NCBI GenBank assembly: GCA_007120575.1
Contig: SKNJ01000070.1
Span: 1 to 25,545 of the forward strand
Origin: Thioalkalivibrio sp.
GTDB lineage: Bacteria > Pseudomonadota > Gammaproteobacteria > Ectothiorhodospirales > Ectothiorhodospiraceae
Direction: 5' to 3'
Length of the DNA: 25,545 bases
Shown: positions 9,933 to 17,350 of the stretch, piece by piece
How positions within the stretch are numbered: the stretch's first letter is position 1
How the letters are laid out: every line of letters begins with the position of its first letter
Made by a program: the position numbers and the translations under genes
The notes under the pieces: model-generated
What the model saw: the letters and a program-made list of their open reading frames with translations, nothing else
Database searches by the model: none
What the model was told of the DNA's origin: nothing

Positions 9933-10767
9933 GCTTCAGGCGGCGCGCGGTACGCCAGGCGATCCAGAGCTTGCGCAGCGGGGTGAGACGCACGCGGTGT
10001 TCCAATACCCGGAAACCGTCGTCTTCGATCTCGTCCAGCAGGCTTTGGTAGATCGCCGCCATGATCAGCCCCGGACGCTGGCGATAGCGATCCGGTGCGG
10101 GGAGGTGCTCCTCGGCACGCTGATAGTAGCGCCGTGCACGTTCGGCCTGCGCGGCGAACAGCGCCCGATGGCGTTCATCGGTGATGTTGACCCGGAACTC
10201 CTCGGGACGGACGCCATGCCGGCTTAGTTCGTCCATGGGGATATACACGCGGCCGCGCAGCGCGTCCTCATGGACGTCGCGCAGGATGTTGGTCAACTGC
10301 AGGGCCATCCCCAGATCATGGGCATACTTCAGGGTGCGGCGGTCGGAATAGCCAAAGATCTGCGCAGACAGGATGCCGACCACACTGGCTGCGCGGTAGC
10401 AGTACAGCGACAACGTGGTGAAATCGGGATAGCTGTCGTAGTCGAGGTCCATCTGCATGCCGTCGATGATCTCGTCGAAGTACTCGCGTCCGAGGTCGAA
10501 GGCGGCGAGGTGTGGTTGCAGGGCCTGGCTGATCGGGTGCCGCGGCGCGCCTTCAAACAGGTGGCCGATCTCCTCGCGCCACCATTGCAGTTTGGTGCGC
10601 GCCACGCTTTCCTCGCCGATCTCGTCGACGATGTCGTCAACCTCGCGGCAGAACGCATACAGCGCGGTAATCGCGCGGCGCCGCTCCGGCTCCAGAAAAC
10701 GAAAGGCGTAGTAAAAGCTGGACCCGCTCCGGGCGGCCTTTTCCTCGCAGTACTCGTCGGGGGACAT
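9910..10767 (-). CDS. hpnD: Presqualene diphosphate synthase HpnD
   Basis: A 285-aa trans-prenyltransferase of the squalene/phytoene synthase family. It should condense two farnesyl diphosphates to presqualene diphosphate. The first Asp-rich motif is DDIVDE (44-49), preceded by LYAFCREV. The second is in LQLTNILRDVHEDALRGRVYIP (about 157-178). GSSFYYAFRFL near the N-terminus and the pairing with hpnE identify HpnD rather than phytoene synthase. The start ATG at 10767 has a GAGAA element upstream. It is the first gene of the hpnD-hpnE-SDR unit and diverges from hemN, sharing a 142-bp intergenic region that contains an FNR-type box better placed for hemN. Confidence 0.9.
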   Translation of the reverse strand: MSPDEYCEEKAARSGSSFYYAFRFLEPERRRAITALYAFCREVDDIVDEIGEESVARTKLQWWREEIGHLFEGAPRHPISQALQPHLAAFDLGREYFDEIIDGMQMDLDYDSYPDFTTLSLYCYRAASVVGILSAQIFGYSDRRTLKYAHDLGMALQLTNILRDVHEDALRGRVYIPMDELSRHGVRPEEFRVNITDERHRALFAAQAERARRYYQRAEEHLPAPDRYRQRPGLIMAAIYQSLLDEIEDDGFRVLEHRVRLTPLRKLWIAWRTARRLKREHRRLA

Positions 10768-10836
10768 GCGTTCTCGTAGCAGGGGGTTGGTACAGGGATG
10801 AGAAGGCTAGCACGGGCGGGGGTGGATGGTCGCCGC

Positions 10837-10850
10837 ATGACCTGCATCAA
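10837..10850 (+). promoter_or_regulatory. FNR/Anr-type operator upstream of hemN
   Basis: ATGAC-CTGC-ATCAA matches the FNR consensus TTGAT-N4-ATCAA at 8 of 10 informative positions, with one perfect half-site. Its centre (10843.5) lies 41.5 bases before the transcription start predicted from the -10 box at 10873-10878. That is the class II activator position. Regulation of hemN by FNR or Anr is known in other gammaproteobacteria. Confidence 0.65.
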
Positions 10851-10872
10851 GGGACATGCCGGCTGTACGCAC

Positions 10873-10878
10873 TAGAAT
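10873..10878 (+). promoter_or_regulatory. Predicted -10 box of the hemN promoter
   Basis: TAGAAT matches TATAAT at 5 of 6 positions. It would place transcription start near 10885, about 25 bases before the hemN ATG. There is no good -35 box, as expected for a promoter activated by FNR bound at -41.5. Confidence 0.55.
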
Positions 10879-10909
10879 CGACCAATTGCCACGATTTTCC
10901 GGGGAACCC

Positions 10910-12298
10910 ATGGAACAGACGCTGATTTTCGATCCCGAGGTCCTGCGCCGGTATGACGTCTCCGGGCCGCGTTACACGTCTTATCCCACCGCCCCGCAGT
11001 TCCACGAGGGGTTCGACGACATGGCCTATGCGGCGGCCGCCGCGGCGACCAATGGCGAGGGTGCCGGGCGGCCCCTGTCGCTGTACGTGCATGTTCCGTT
11101 CTGCGACACGGTCTGTTTCTACTGTGCCTGCAACAAGGTCATCACCGGCAATTACCGCCGCGCCTCGGCTTACCTGGATTATCTGGAGAAAGAGGCCGAG
11201 CTACAGGGTGCGCTGTTCGACCCGGAGCGTCCGGTGCGTCAGCTCCACTTTGGTGGAGGCACACCGACCTATCTGGGCGACGACGACCTGCGTCGGATCA
11301 TGGCCGTCCTGGGGCGGCACTTCCGCCTGGATAGGAGTGACGAACGCGAATTCTCCATCGAGATCGATCCGCGCGCGGTGCGCGACGCCACCATTCCGCT
11401 GCTGGCCGAGCTCGGCTTCAACCGGGTCAGTATCGGGGTCCAGGACTTCGATCCCGATGTGCAGCGGGCAGTGAATCGCATCCAGCCCTTCGAGGTAACT
11501 GCGCGGGTGGTGGCCCAGGCCCGCGAGCACGGGTTTACCTCGACCAACTTCGACCTGATCTATGGTCTGCCCCTGCAGACGGTAAAGAGCTACACCCATA
11601 CCCTGGAGCGTGCTCTGGAGCTGCGGCCGGAACGCCTGGCCGTCTACAACTATGCGCACCTGCCACACCTGTTCAAGACGCAACGCCAGATTCGCGAGGC
11701 GGAACTGCCGGACGCAGCGGAAAAGCTGGCGATTCTCGAGACCACCATTCGGCGCCTGACTGATGCCGGCTATGTGTACATTGGCATGGATCATTTCGCG
11801 CTTCCCGACGACGAACTCGCGGTGTCGCAGCGCGCCGGTACCCTGCAGCGCAACTTTCAGGGTTATTCCACGCGCGCCGAGTATGATCTGGTGGCGTTGG
11901 GCCCGACCGCGATCGGCAAGGTCGGGGCGACCTACAGTCAGAACCAGCGCGATCTAGAGGCCTATTACGCACGCCTGGATGCCGGACGTCTGCCGGTTTT
12001 CCGCGGGGTTGAACTGACCGCCGAGGACCGTCTGCGCCGCGAGGTCATCACCGAACTGATGTGCCATTCGTGCATCGACTTCGCCCGCATCGGCGACCGC
12101 CACGGCATCGAGTTCCGCGAGCATTTCGCCGATGCCCTGGCGCGGCTGCGGGAGATGGAGGCCGATGGCCTGATCGCCATCGGCGATCAGCGCCTGGAGG
12201 TGCAGCCGCGCGGGCGCTTGTTGCTGCGCAATATCGCGATGGCGTTTGATGCCTATCTGGGGGCGGATTCGGGCCAGCGTTACAGCAAGGTGGTGTAG
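10910..12298 (+). CDS. hemN: Oxygen-independent coproporphyrinogen III dehydrogenase HemN
   Basis: A 462-aa radical SAM enzyme, matching the ~457 aa of E. coli HemN, that decarboxylates coproporphyrinogen III to protoporphyrinogen IX without O2. The cluster motif is C65-x3-C69-x2-C72 with C74 following (CDTVCFYCAC), the signature of true HemN rather than HemW. RYDVSGPRYTSYPTAPQF at the N-terminus, HFGGGTPTYL, SIGVQDFDPDVQRAVNRIQ and YIGMDHFALPDDELA are all family motifs. The start at 10910 aligns with known HemN; the frame extends upstream to 10856, but GGGGAA precedes 10910. It is the only plus-strand gene within the squalene block and has an FNR-type promoter, so it is probably induced when oxygen is low. 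Confidence 0.96.
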   Translation: MEQTLIFDPEVLRRYDVSGPRYTSYPTAPQFHEGFDDMAYAAAAAATNGEGAGRPLSLYVHVPFCDTVCFYCACNKVITGNYRRASAYLDYLEKEAELQGALFDPERPVRQLHFGGGTPTYLGDDDLRRIMAVLGRHFRLDRSDEREFSIEIDPRAVRDATIPLLAELGFNRVSIGVQDFDPDVQRAVNRIQPFEVTARVVAQAREHGFTSTNFDLIYGLPLQTVKSYTHTLERALELRPERLAVYNYAHLPHLFKTQRQIREAELPDAAEKLAILETTIRRLTDAGYVYIGMDHFALPDDELAVSQRAGTLQRNFQGYSTRAEYDLVALGPTAIGKVGATYSQNQRDLEAYYARLDAGRLPVFRGVELTAEDRLRREVITELMCHSCIDFARIGDRHGIEFREHFADALARLREMEADGLIAIGDQRLEVQPRGRLLLRNIAMAFDAYLGADSGQRYSKVV

Positions 12299-12371
12299 GC
12301 CCTGCGAGCTCCTGCGTCCACCGCCGGTCTGGTCGCCCTGGGGCCGATTCCAGTATTTCCGGTGGCTGCGC

Positions 12372-12396
12372 CCCGGCCGCCAGCCAGGCGGCCGGG
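12372..12396. other. Perfect 10-bp GC-rich inverted repeat between convergent hemN and hpnC
   Basis: CCCGGCCGCC and GGCGGCCGGG pair perfectly across a 5-base loop. An outer CGGTGG/CCACCG pair (about 12360-12408) can extend the structure with an internal loop. No T-run follows on either strand, so it is not a standard intrinsic terminator, but it could act as a bidirectional attenuator or mRNA end-stabiliser. Confidence 0.6.
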
Positions 12397-12427
12397 ATGA
12401 AACCACCGTACACACCGGCGCAGGGCG

Positions 12428-12444
12428 CCGGGGCGCAGCCCCGG
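12428..12444. other. Second GC-rich inverted repeat between hemN and hpnC
   Basis: CCGGGGC and GCCCCGG pair perfectly over 7 bp across a 3-base loop. A third small hairpin, CCGGGC/GCCCGG at 12495-12509, overlaps the hpnC stop codon. Together with the 12372-12396 element this makes three hairpins within about 140 bp in the convergent gap. Confidence 0.5.
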
Positions 12445-12499
12445 TGACCAACCGCCGGATGCCGAACCCGGCCAAGCCGACAAGGCGCGAACGGCCGGG

Positions 12500-13372
12500 C
12501 TATGCCCGGTGCCGCCGGCGGGGAAACAGGCTCTGTCGCAACACGATCCACTTGTCGCGCGGGCGCAGACGCGGACGTGCAAAGACATCGTCCTGTTGCC
12601 GCAGCCGCCAGAGCACCCGGGCCCCCGCATTGACGATGGCACGCACCTCCAGCCCCATGCGTCCGCCCAGCATCCCGCCGAGAGGGGCCCCGGCGCGCAG
12701 CAGGCGGTCGGCCCGCGCATACTGGAACTGCATCAGATTGCGTAGCGGCAGGCTGGTAACACCGCTGGCCAGCAGTGTCTCGCTGACCCCGTAGCGCGCC
12801 ATGTCTTCCTGCGGGAGGTAGATCCGGTCGTTTTCTTCGAGGTCCTGACGCAGATCCTGGTAGAAGTTGATCAGTTGCAAGGCCGAGCAGATCGCATCCG
12901 AATGACCCAGCATCTCGTCGCTCGGATTCGTGTAGAGGTGCAGCAGCAAGCGTCCCACCGGATTGGCCGAGCGCCGGCAGTATTCCATGACCTCGCCGAA
13001 GGTCGCATAGCGTTTCTGGTCCAGATCCTGGATGAAGGCATCAATCAGATCGGAAAAGGGCTGCACCGGCAGGGCGTGACGCTGGCACGCGTCGGCGAGC
13101 GCCTTCCACTCCGGTTCCGATTCCGCCTCGGGCGACTCCAGTTCCAGTATGTGTGCCCGCATCGCTTCCAGGTCCGCGCGCCGTTCGGGTACCGGCCGCG
13201 GGTCCTCGTCGGCCAGGTCGTCGGCCGTCCGGGCAAAGCAGTAGATTGCGGCCACCGGGCCGCGCAAGTGGCGCGGCAGCAGCCAGGAAGCGACCGGGAA
13301 GTTCTCGTAGTGGGCGGCGACGCGTTGGTGACAGAAACCATAAGCGGCGCGCAATTCGGTACTTTGAGTCAT
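12500..13372 (-). CDS. hpnC: Hydroxysqualene synthase HpnC
   Basis: A 290-aa squalene/phytoene synthase family protein. HpnC converts presqualene diphosphate to hydroxysqualene, between HpnD and HpnE. The first Asp-rich motif is DDLADE (51-56) after AIYCFARTA; the second lies in LQLINFYQDLRQDLEENDRIYLP (about 165-190). The N-terminal AHYENFPVASWLLPRHLRGPV is typical of HpnC and distinguishes it from HpnD. The start ATG at 13372 has GAGG 5 bases upstream. The open frame extends to 13522, but that part has no family match. It follows mupP by 37 bp and appears to be the last gene of the mtaD-ubiG-mupP-hpnC unit, about 2.6 kb away from hpnD-hpnE with hemN between them. Confidence 0.9.
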   Translation of the reverse strand: MTQSTELRAAYGFCHQRVAAHYENFPVASWLLPRHLRGPVAAIYCFARTADDLADEDPRPVPERRADLEAMRAHILELESPEAESEPEWKALADACQRHALPVQPFSDLIDAFIQDLDQKRYATFGEVMEYCRRSANPVGRLLLHLYTNPSDEMLGHSDAICSALQLINFYQDLRQDLEENDRIYLPQEDMARYGVSETLLASGVTSLPLRNLMQFQYARADRLLRAGAPLGGMLGGRMGLEVRAIVNAGARVLWRLRQQDDVFARPRLRPRDKWIVLRQSLFPRRRHRA

Positions 13373-13409
13373 CGGGGCCTCGGCGGGAAGGATTCGAACC
13401 GGGCGCGGC

Positions 13410-14099
13410 TCAGGATGCCAGGCCGCGCGGCGAATGGATCGCCGCGCGGTACCAGGACCAGAAATCCTCGGGATGATCAAGGGCGCCATCCGCGCCCCAG
13501 TCCTCCGGGTTCTGGTCGGCATCGATATACCCCCAGTTCGCGATCAGGGTCCGCATCCCGGCGGTGCGTCCGGCGCGAATGTCGCGTTCGGCGTCGCCCC
13601 AATAGCAATGTCGGAACGCCTCGAGGCCGGTCTGGCGAGCCGCGAGCCACATCGGCTCCGGGTCCGGCTTGCGCTGCGGCAGGCTGTCGCCGGAGACAAT
13701 CGCCGCCATGCGTGGCGTCAGTCCCAGTGCGTCCAGCAGCGGCTCGGTCAGCCAGCCCGGTTTATTGGTGACCACGCCCAGCGCCCAGCCGCGATCCTCG
13801 ATCGCATTCAGCACGGTATCCAGACCGGGGAACAGGCGGGTTGCCCGGCACAGGTCGCGGGCATAGATCTCCAGATAGCGTCTCTTCAGGGTCTCGGTGT
13901 ATTCCGGGGAGACGTCGGGAAACCCCAGCGCGACCAGCGCCTGGGAACCATGCGAGACGTGATCACGCACCGCAGCGAACGGCAGTGGAGCACGGTCGTT
14001 CTCGGCCATCAGGATCGAGAGTGCGGCGTGCATATCGGGGGCCGTGTCCAGGAGTGTTCCGTCCAGATCGAACAGGACGGCGCCAAGGGCCTCGCTCAT
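13410..14099 (-). CDS. mupP: HAD phosphatase, probable N-acetylmuramic acid 6-phosphate phosphatase MupP
   Basis: A 229-aa HAD-family hydrolase often annotated as phosphoglycolate phosphatase. Motif I is FDLDGTL with nucleophile D11 and acid D13; the VVTNKP motif II, the KPDPEP lysine of motif III and the GDAERDI acid pair of motif IV are present. The order mtaD-ubiG-this gene, and the C-terminal pattern YIDADQNPEDWGAD, resemble Pseudomonas MupP, which dephosphorylates MurNAc 6-phosphate in the cell-wall recycling route that bypasses de novo MurNAc synthesis. A Gph-type 2-phosphoglycolate role remains possible; the other recycling genes (anmK, amgK, murU) are not in this window. The start ATG overlaps the ubiG stop by 4 bp (ATGA), indicating coupled translation. 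Confidence 0.85.
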   Translation of the reverse strand: MSEALGAVLFDLDGTLLDTAPDMHAALSILMAENDRAPLPFAAVRDHVSHGSQALVALGFPDVSPEYTETLKRRYLEIYARDLCRATRLFPGLDTVLNAIEDRGWALGVVTNKPGWLTEPLLDALGLTPRMAAIVSGDSLPQRKPDPEPMWLAARQTGLEAFRHCYWGDAERDIRAGRTAGMRTLIANWGYIDADQNPEDWGADGALDHPEDFWSWYRAAIHSPRGLAS

Positions 14100-14848
14100 G
14101 TCCCGGGTGCGGCGTCCGGGGGCGACCCTTGGAAGCGCGCCGCGAGGAGGTAGTTCACGTCGGTACGTGGCACCAGACGATAACGCCCGGTCAGGGGGCA
14201 ATACGTCAGGCCGGTCATGGCGCTGACAGCCAGGCCATGGCGCCGCAGGCCCGTGGCCAGTTCGGAAGGACGGATAAAGCGGCCGTATTCATGGGTCCCG
14301 GTCGGGAGCATCCGGAGCAGGTACTCGGCGCCGACAATCGCCTCCGCAAACGCCCGCGGGGTCCGGTTAATGGTGGACAGGAACAGCCAGCCGCCCGGAC
14401 GCACCAGCCGCGCCAGCGCGGCGATCACCGCGTCCGGGTCCGGGACGTGCTCCAGCATCTCCAGACAGGTCACCACGTCGTATTGCGCGGCATGCTGCTC
14501 GGCATGCGCCTCGGCAGTGGTGTGCAAATAGCGGATCTGCAGCCCGTTGCCGGTCGCGTGTTCCCGTGCGACCTCCAGGTGTTCCGCACCGGCGTCCAGG
14601 CCAGTGACCGTCGCGCCCCGAACGGCCATCGCCTCGGCCAGAATCCCCGCGCCGCAACCGACATCGAGTACCTCCTTGCCGGCGAGATCCGCATGCCGGT
14701 CGATCCATTCGAGACGCAGGGGGTTGATCGCGTGCAGGGTCGCGAAGGGGCCCTGCGGGTCCCACCAGTCGTGCGCGCGCGCAGTAAACTTGTGGACCTC
14801 GGCGGTATCGACGTTGTCGCCCGCGGGCGAATGGGCTTCGGCGTTCAT
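14096..14848 (-). CDS. ubiG: Ubiquinone biosynthesis O-methyltransferase UbiG
   Basis: A 250-aa class I SAM-dependent methyltransferase (E. coli UbiG has 240 aa) that carries out both O-methylations of the ubiquinone ring. The family N-terminus EVHKFTARAHDWWDPQGPF and HAINPLRLEWI are present. SAM motif I is VLDVGCGAGILAE (60-72); the later motifs VTCLEMLEHVPDP and LFLSTINRTPRAF are characteristic, as is the C-terminal TGLTYCPLTGRYRL. The start at 14848 lies 11 bases after the mtaD stop, and the gene overlaps mupP by 4 bp. Co-transcription with a probable adenosyl-nucleoside deaminase makes sense because each methylation releases S-adenosylhomocysteine. Confidence 0.96.
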   Translation of the reverse strand: MNAEAHSPAGDNVDTAEVHKFTARAHDWWDPQGPFATLHAINPLRLEWIDRHADLAGKEVLDVGCGAGILAEAMAVRGATVTGLDAGAEHLEVAREHATGNGLQIRYLHTTAEAHAEQHAAQYDVVTCLEMLEHVPDPDAVIAALARLVRPGGWLFLSTINRTPRAFAEAIVGAEYLLRMLPTGTHEYGRFIRPSELATGLRRHGLAVSAMTGLTYCPLTGRYRLVPRTDVNYLLAARFQGSPPDAAPGT

Positions 14849-14859
14849 GGGTGTCCCGT

Positions 14860-16197
14860 TCAGGCGGTAGTGGCGGGCAGTGCATTCTGGACGTGGGTGC
14901 GCCAGCGTTCGGACTCCGCGAGGATGGCCGACTGATCCAGCGTAAGCAGTTCCCGGTCGCGGAGCAATGGGCGCCCGGCGACGTACACATCGGTGACCGC
15001 CTCGCGGGTGGTCGCATACACGATCTGGGCGTGAGGTTCGTGGGCCGGCTGCATCTCGAGTGAGCGAAGGTCGATGGCGACCACGTCGGCCTGCTTGCCA
15101 ACCTCCAGCGAGCCGATCCGGGCATCCAGGCCCAACGCGCGCGCGCTGTCCAGCGTGGCCATCTCCAGCGCCCGGGTCGCCGGAAGGGCTGCGGCATCGC
15201 CACTCACGCCCTTCGCCAGTAGCGCAGCGGTGCGCATCTCGCCAAGCATGTCGAGATCGTTGTTGGATGCGGTGCCGTCGGTGCCCAGCGCGACATTTAC
15301 GCCAGCGGCCTGCAGGCGCGCGACCGGACAGAACCCGGAGGCCAGCTTCAGGTTGGATTCGGGGCAATGGGCGACCGATACGGGGCGCCCGGCCAGCAGA
15401 TTCAGGTCCTGTTCGTCCACCTGGGTCATGTGCACGGCGACGAACGGCTGGTCCAGTAACCCGAGGGCCGCGAGGCGGGCGAGGGGGCGCGGCTGTCCGG
15501 CCTGTTCGGCATCGGCGATCTCGCCGGCCGTCTCGTGGACATGCATGTGGATCGGGACGTCCAGTTCGCGCGCACGCGCGGCCACGCGGCGGAGGCTGGC
15601 ATCGCCCACGGTGTAGGGTGCGTGGGGCGCCACGGTGAAACGGATCCGCGGGTGGCCGCCCCAGGCGTCCACTACCTCGGCGCCGCGTTCGAAGTACTCG
15701 TCGGCGGTGCGTGCCCAGGGTGTGGGGAAATCGAACACCGTGAGGCCCAGTGCCGCACGGATACCGCTTGCGTCAATCACTCGCGCGGCGTCCGCCACGA
15801 ACAGGTACATGTCGCTGAAACAGGTGGTGCCCCCGCGCAGCATCTCGGCGATCGCGAGCCGGGTTCCGGCCTGCACAAAATCGGGGGCGAGCAGCTTGCC
15901 CTCGGCCGGCCAGATATAGCGTTTCAGCCAGTCCATCAACGGCTGGTCGCTGCCGACCCCGCGCAACAAACTCATGCCGGAATGGGTATGCGCGTTGACC
16001 AGGCCGGGGATCAGGGCGTGTCCGTCGCGATGATGTTGTTCGGCGTCCGGGTACTGGCGCAACGCCACGTCACGCGGCAGGATCGCGCGGATCGTGTCGT
16101 CCTCGATCACCAGGGCATGGTCTTCGAGGACCGAACCGCGCGGAACGACCGGAAGGATGATCGGGGCACTCAGGACAAGGGTGCGGGCGTCGGGCAT
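14860..16197 (-). CDS. mtaD: TRZ/ATZ family amidohydrolase, probable 5'-methylthioadenosine/S-adenosylhomocysteine deaminase
   Basis: A 445-aa metal-dependent amidohydrolase. Metal ligands are visible as H70 and H72 in LVNAHTHSGM, the histidines of HMHVHETAGE near 215, the VAHCPESNLKLASG stretch, and the aspartate of LGTDGTASNNDLDM near 305. This set is typical of the MTA/SAH deaminase branch rather than of atrazine hydrolases. It would deaminate methylthioadenosine, S-adenosylhomocysteine or related adenosyl nucleosides in the cytoplasm. The start at 16197 gives MPDARTLVLSAPIILP; the frame stays open another 75 bases upstream but without family match. It is the first gene of the mtaD-ubiG-mupP-hpnC unit and diverges from dusA. 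The exact substrate cannot be fixed from sequence. Confidence 0.88.
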   Translation of the reverse strand: MPDARTLVLSAPIILPVVPRGSVLEDHALVIEDDTIRAILPRDVALRQYPDAEQHHRDGHALIPGLVNAHTHSGMSLLRGVGSDQPLMDWLKRYIWPAEGKLLAPDFVQAGTRLAIAEMLRGGTTCFSDMYLFVADAARVIDASGIRAALGLTVFDFPTPWARTADEYFERGAEVVDAWGGHPRIRFTVAPHAPYTVGDASLRRVAARARELDVPIHMHVHETAGEIADAEQAGQPRPLARLAALGLLDQPFVAVHMTQVDEQDLNLLAGRPVSVAHCPESNLKLASGFCPVARLQAAGVNVALGTDGTASNNDLDMLGEMRTAALLAKGVSGDAAALPATRALEMATLDSARALGLDARIGSLEVGKQADVVAIDLRSLEMQPAHEPHAQIVYATTREAVTDVYVAGRPLLRDRELLTLDQSAILAESERWRTHVQNALPATTA

Positions 16198-16288
16198 CGG
16201 GAGCGCTACTCGGGCGTTTCGGTTCGGCGCGCAGTCTACCGGAAATGCCCCGCGGCATCCCCCCGGACCCACCCCGGCGATCGGGGAC

Positions 16289-16317
16289 TTGCGGGGCCCC
16301 GCCGGGCGGCGTAGAAC
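16289..16317 (+). promoter_or_regulatory. Possible promoter of dusA
   Basis: TTGCGG and TAGAAC are separated by 17 bp and lie 43 bases before the dusA ATG. The matches to consensus are only 3 of 6 and 4 of 6, and the spacer contains the palindrome GCGGGGCCCCGC. The spacing is the main support, so this is tentative. Confidence 0.3.
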
Positions 16318-16359
16318 GCGTGTCTGTCTCCCCGAGCGGGATCTTCAGCGGAAAGGACG

Positions 16360-17334
16360 ATGGAAAACCCGAACTGGCGCTTCTGTGTGGCGCCGATGAT
16401 GGACTGGACCGACTCGGTATGCCGGCGTTTTCATCGCCTGCTGAGCCGTCGTGCGCGGCTGTACACCGAAATGGTGCACGCCAATGCCGTGCTCCATGGC
16501 GACCGCGACCGATTGCTGGGCTTCGACCCGGTGGAGCACCCGCTGGCGTTGCAGCTTGGGGGATCGGATCCGGGCGTCCTGGCACAGGCGGCCCGGATCG
16601 CTGCGGAGCGCGGCTACGACGAGATCAACCTGAATGTGGGCTGCCCGTCGGACCGGGTACAGTCGGGCACCTTCGGGGCCTGCCTGATGGCCGAGCCGGA
16701 GCGGGTCGCCGAGTGCGTGGCGGCGATGCGCGCCGAGGTCGATGTTCCGGTCACGGTCAAACACCGCATCGGGATTGATCATCAGGACTCGGATGCCGAC
16801 CTGCGCGCCTTCGTGGAGCGTGTGGCACAGGCCGGGTGTCGCCAGTTCATCGTGCATGCGCGGAAGGCCTGGCTGCAGGGACTCAGCCCGAAGGATAACC
16901 GCGAGAAGCCGCCACTGGACTATGGTCGGGTATATCGCCTGAAGCAGGAATTCCCCGAGCTGACCGTAGTGCTCAATGGGGGCCTCAATGACGTTTCCGC
17001 GGCACGCGCGCACCTGGACCGAGTGGACGGGGTCATGTTCGGTCGTCATGCCTATCATCAGCCCACCAGCCTGATGGCAGTGGATGCGCTGTATTTCGGG
17101 GAAGGAGGCATTCCCGAGCTGGACGAGGTGATCGCGGATCTGCTGCACCTCACCGCGGCCCTGCAGGCGGAGGGCGTGCCGATGGCGCGCCTGGTGCGCC
17201 ATATCCTGGGCCTTTTTCATGGGCGGCCGGGTGCACGCCAGTGGCGCCGGACGCTCACCGAGGGTGTGCAGCGACAGGATGCGGGGCCGGCACTGATCGA
17301 GCGCGCCGCCGCGGCCTGTCTGCAGACGGCCTGA
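16360..17334 (+). CDS. dusA: tRNA-dihydrouridine(20/20a) synthase DusA
   Basis: A 324-aa FMN-dependent flavoprotein that reduces uridines 20 and 20a in the tRNA D-loop. The N-terminal FMN motif is CVAPMMDWTD; the catalytic acid is C95 in NVGCPSDRVQSGTFGACLM, where DRVQSG is diagnostic for DusA over DusB and DusC. VKHRIGID, FIVHARKAWLQGLSPK and LNGGL are the other conserved barrel motifs, and GVMFGRHAYHQP closes the FMN phosphate site. The ATG at 16360 has AAAGGA about 4 bases upstream. It is a single plus-strand gene between mtaD (divergent) and the exosortase H pair (convergent, 16 bp away). DusA genes are frequent integration targets for mobile elements, but no insertion is seen here. Confidence 0.96.
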   Translation: MENPNWRFCVAPMMDWTDSVCRRFHRLLSRRARLYTEMVHANAVLHGDRDRLLGFDPVEHPLALQLGGSDPGVLAQAARIAAERGYDEINLNVGCPSDRVQSGTFGACLMAEPERVAECVAAMRAEVDVPVTVKHRIGIDHQDSDADLRAFVERVAQAGCRQFIVHARKAWLQGLSPKDNREKPPLDYGRVYRLKQEFPELTVVLNGGLNDVSAARAHLDRVDGVMFGRHAYHQPTSLMAVDALYFGEGGIPELDEVIADLLHLTAALQAEGVPMARLVRHILGLFHGRPGARQWRRTLTEGVQRQDAGPALIERAAAACLQTA

Positions 17335-17350
17335 GGCCGGCCCTCGTGGC

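Noticed and set aside
8766..9986. 406-aa plus-strand open frame opposite hpnE
   Set aside because: It is a shadow of hpnE with low-complexity Arg/Gly/Gln content and no recognisable domain.
10804..10850. The FNR-type box as a promoter element for hpnD on the minus strand
   Set aside because: At the matching class II distance there is only a poor -10 (TAGCCT or similar), while the hemN side fits precisely.
13389..13400. A GATTCGAACC T-loop-like sequence between mupP and hpnC
   Set aside because: No acceptor, anticodon or D-arm can be formed around it, so it is not a tRNA or an evident tRNA remnant.
16360..17334. dusA as an integration site with an adjacent mobile element
   Set aside because: dusA is a known target for some prophages, but the gene is intact and flanked by ordinary genes with no integrase or duplicated 5' end.
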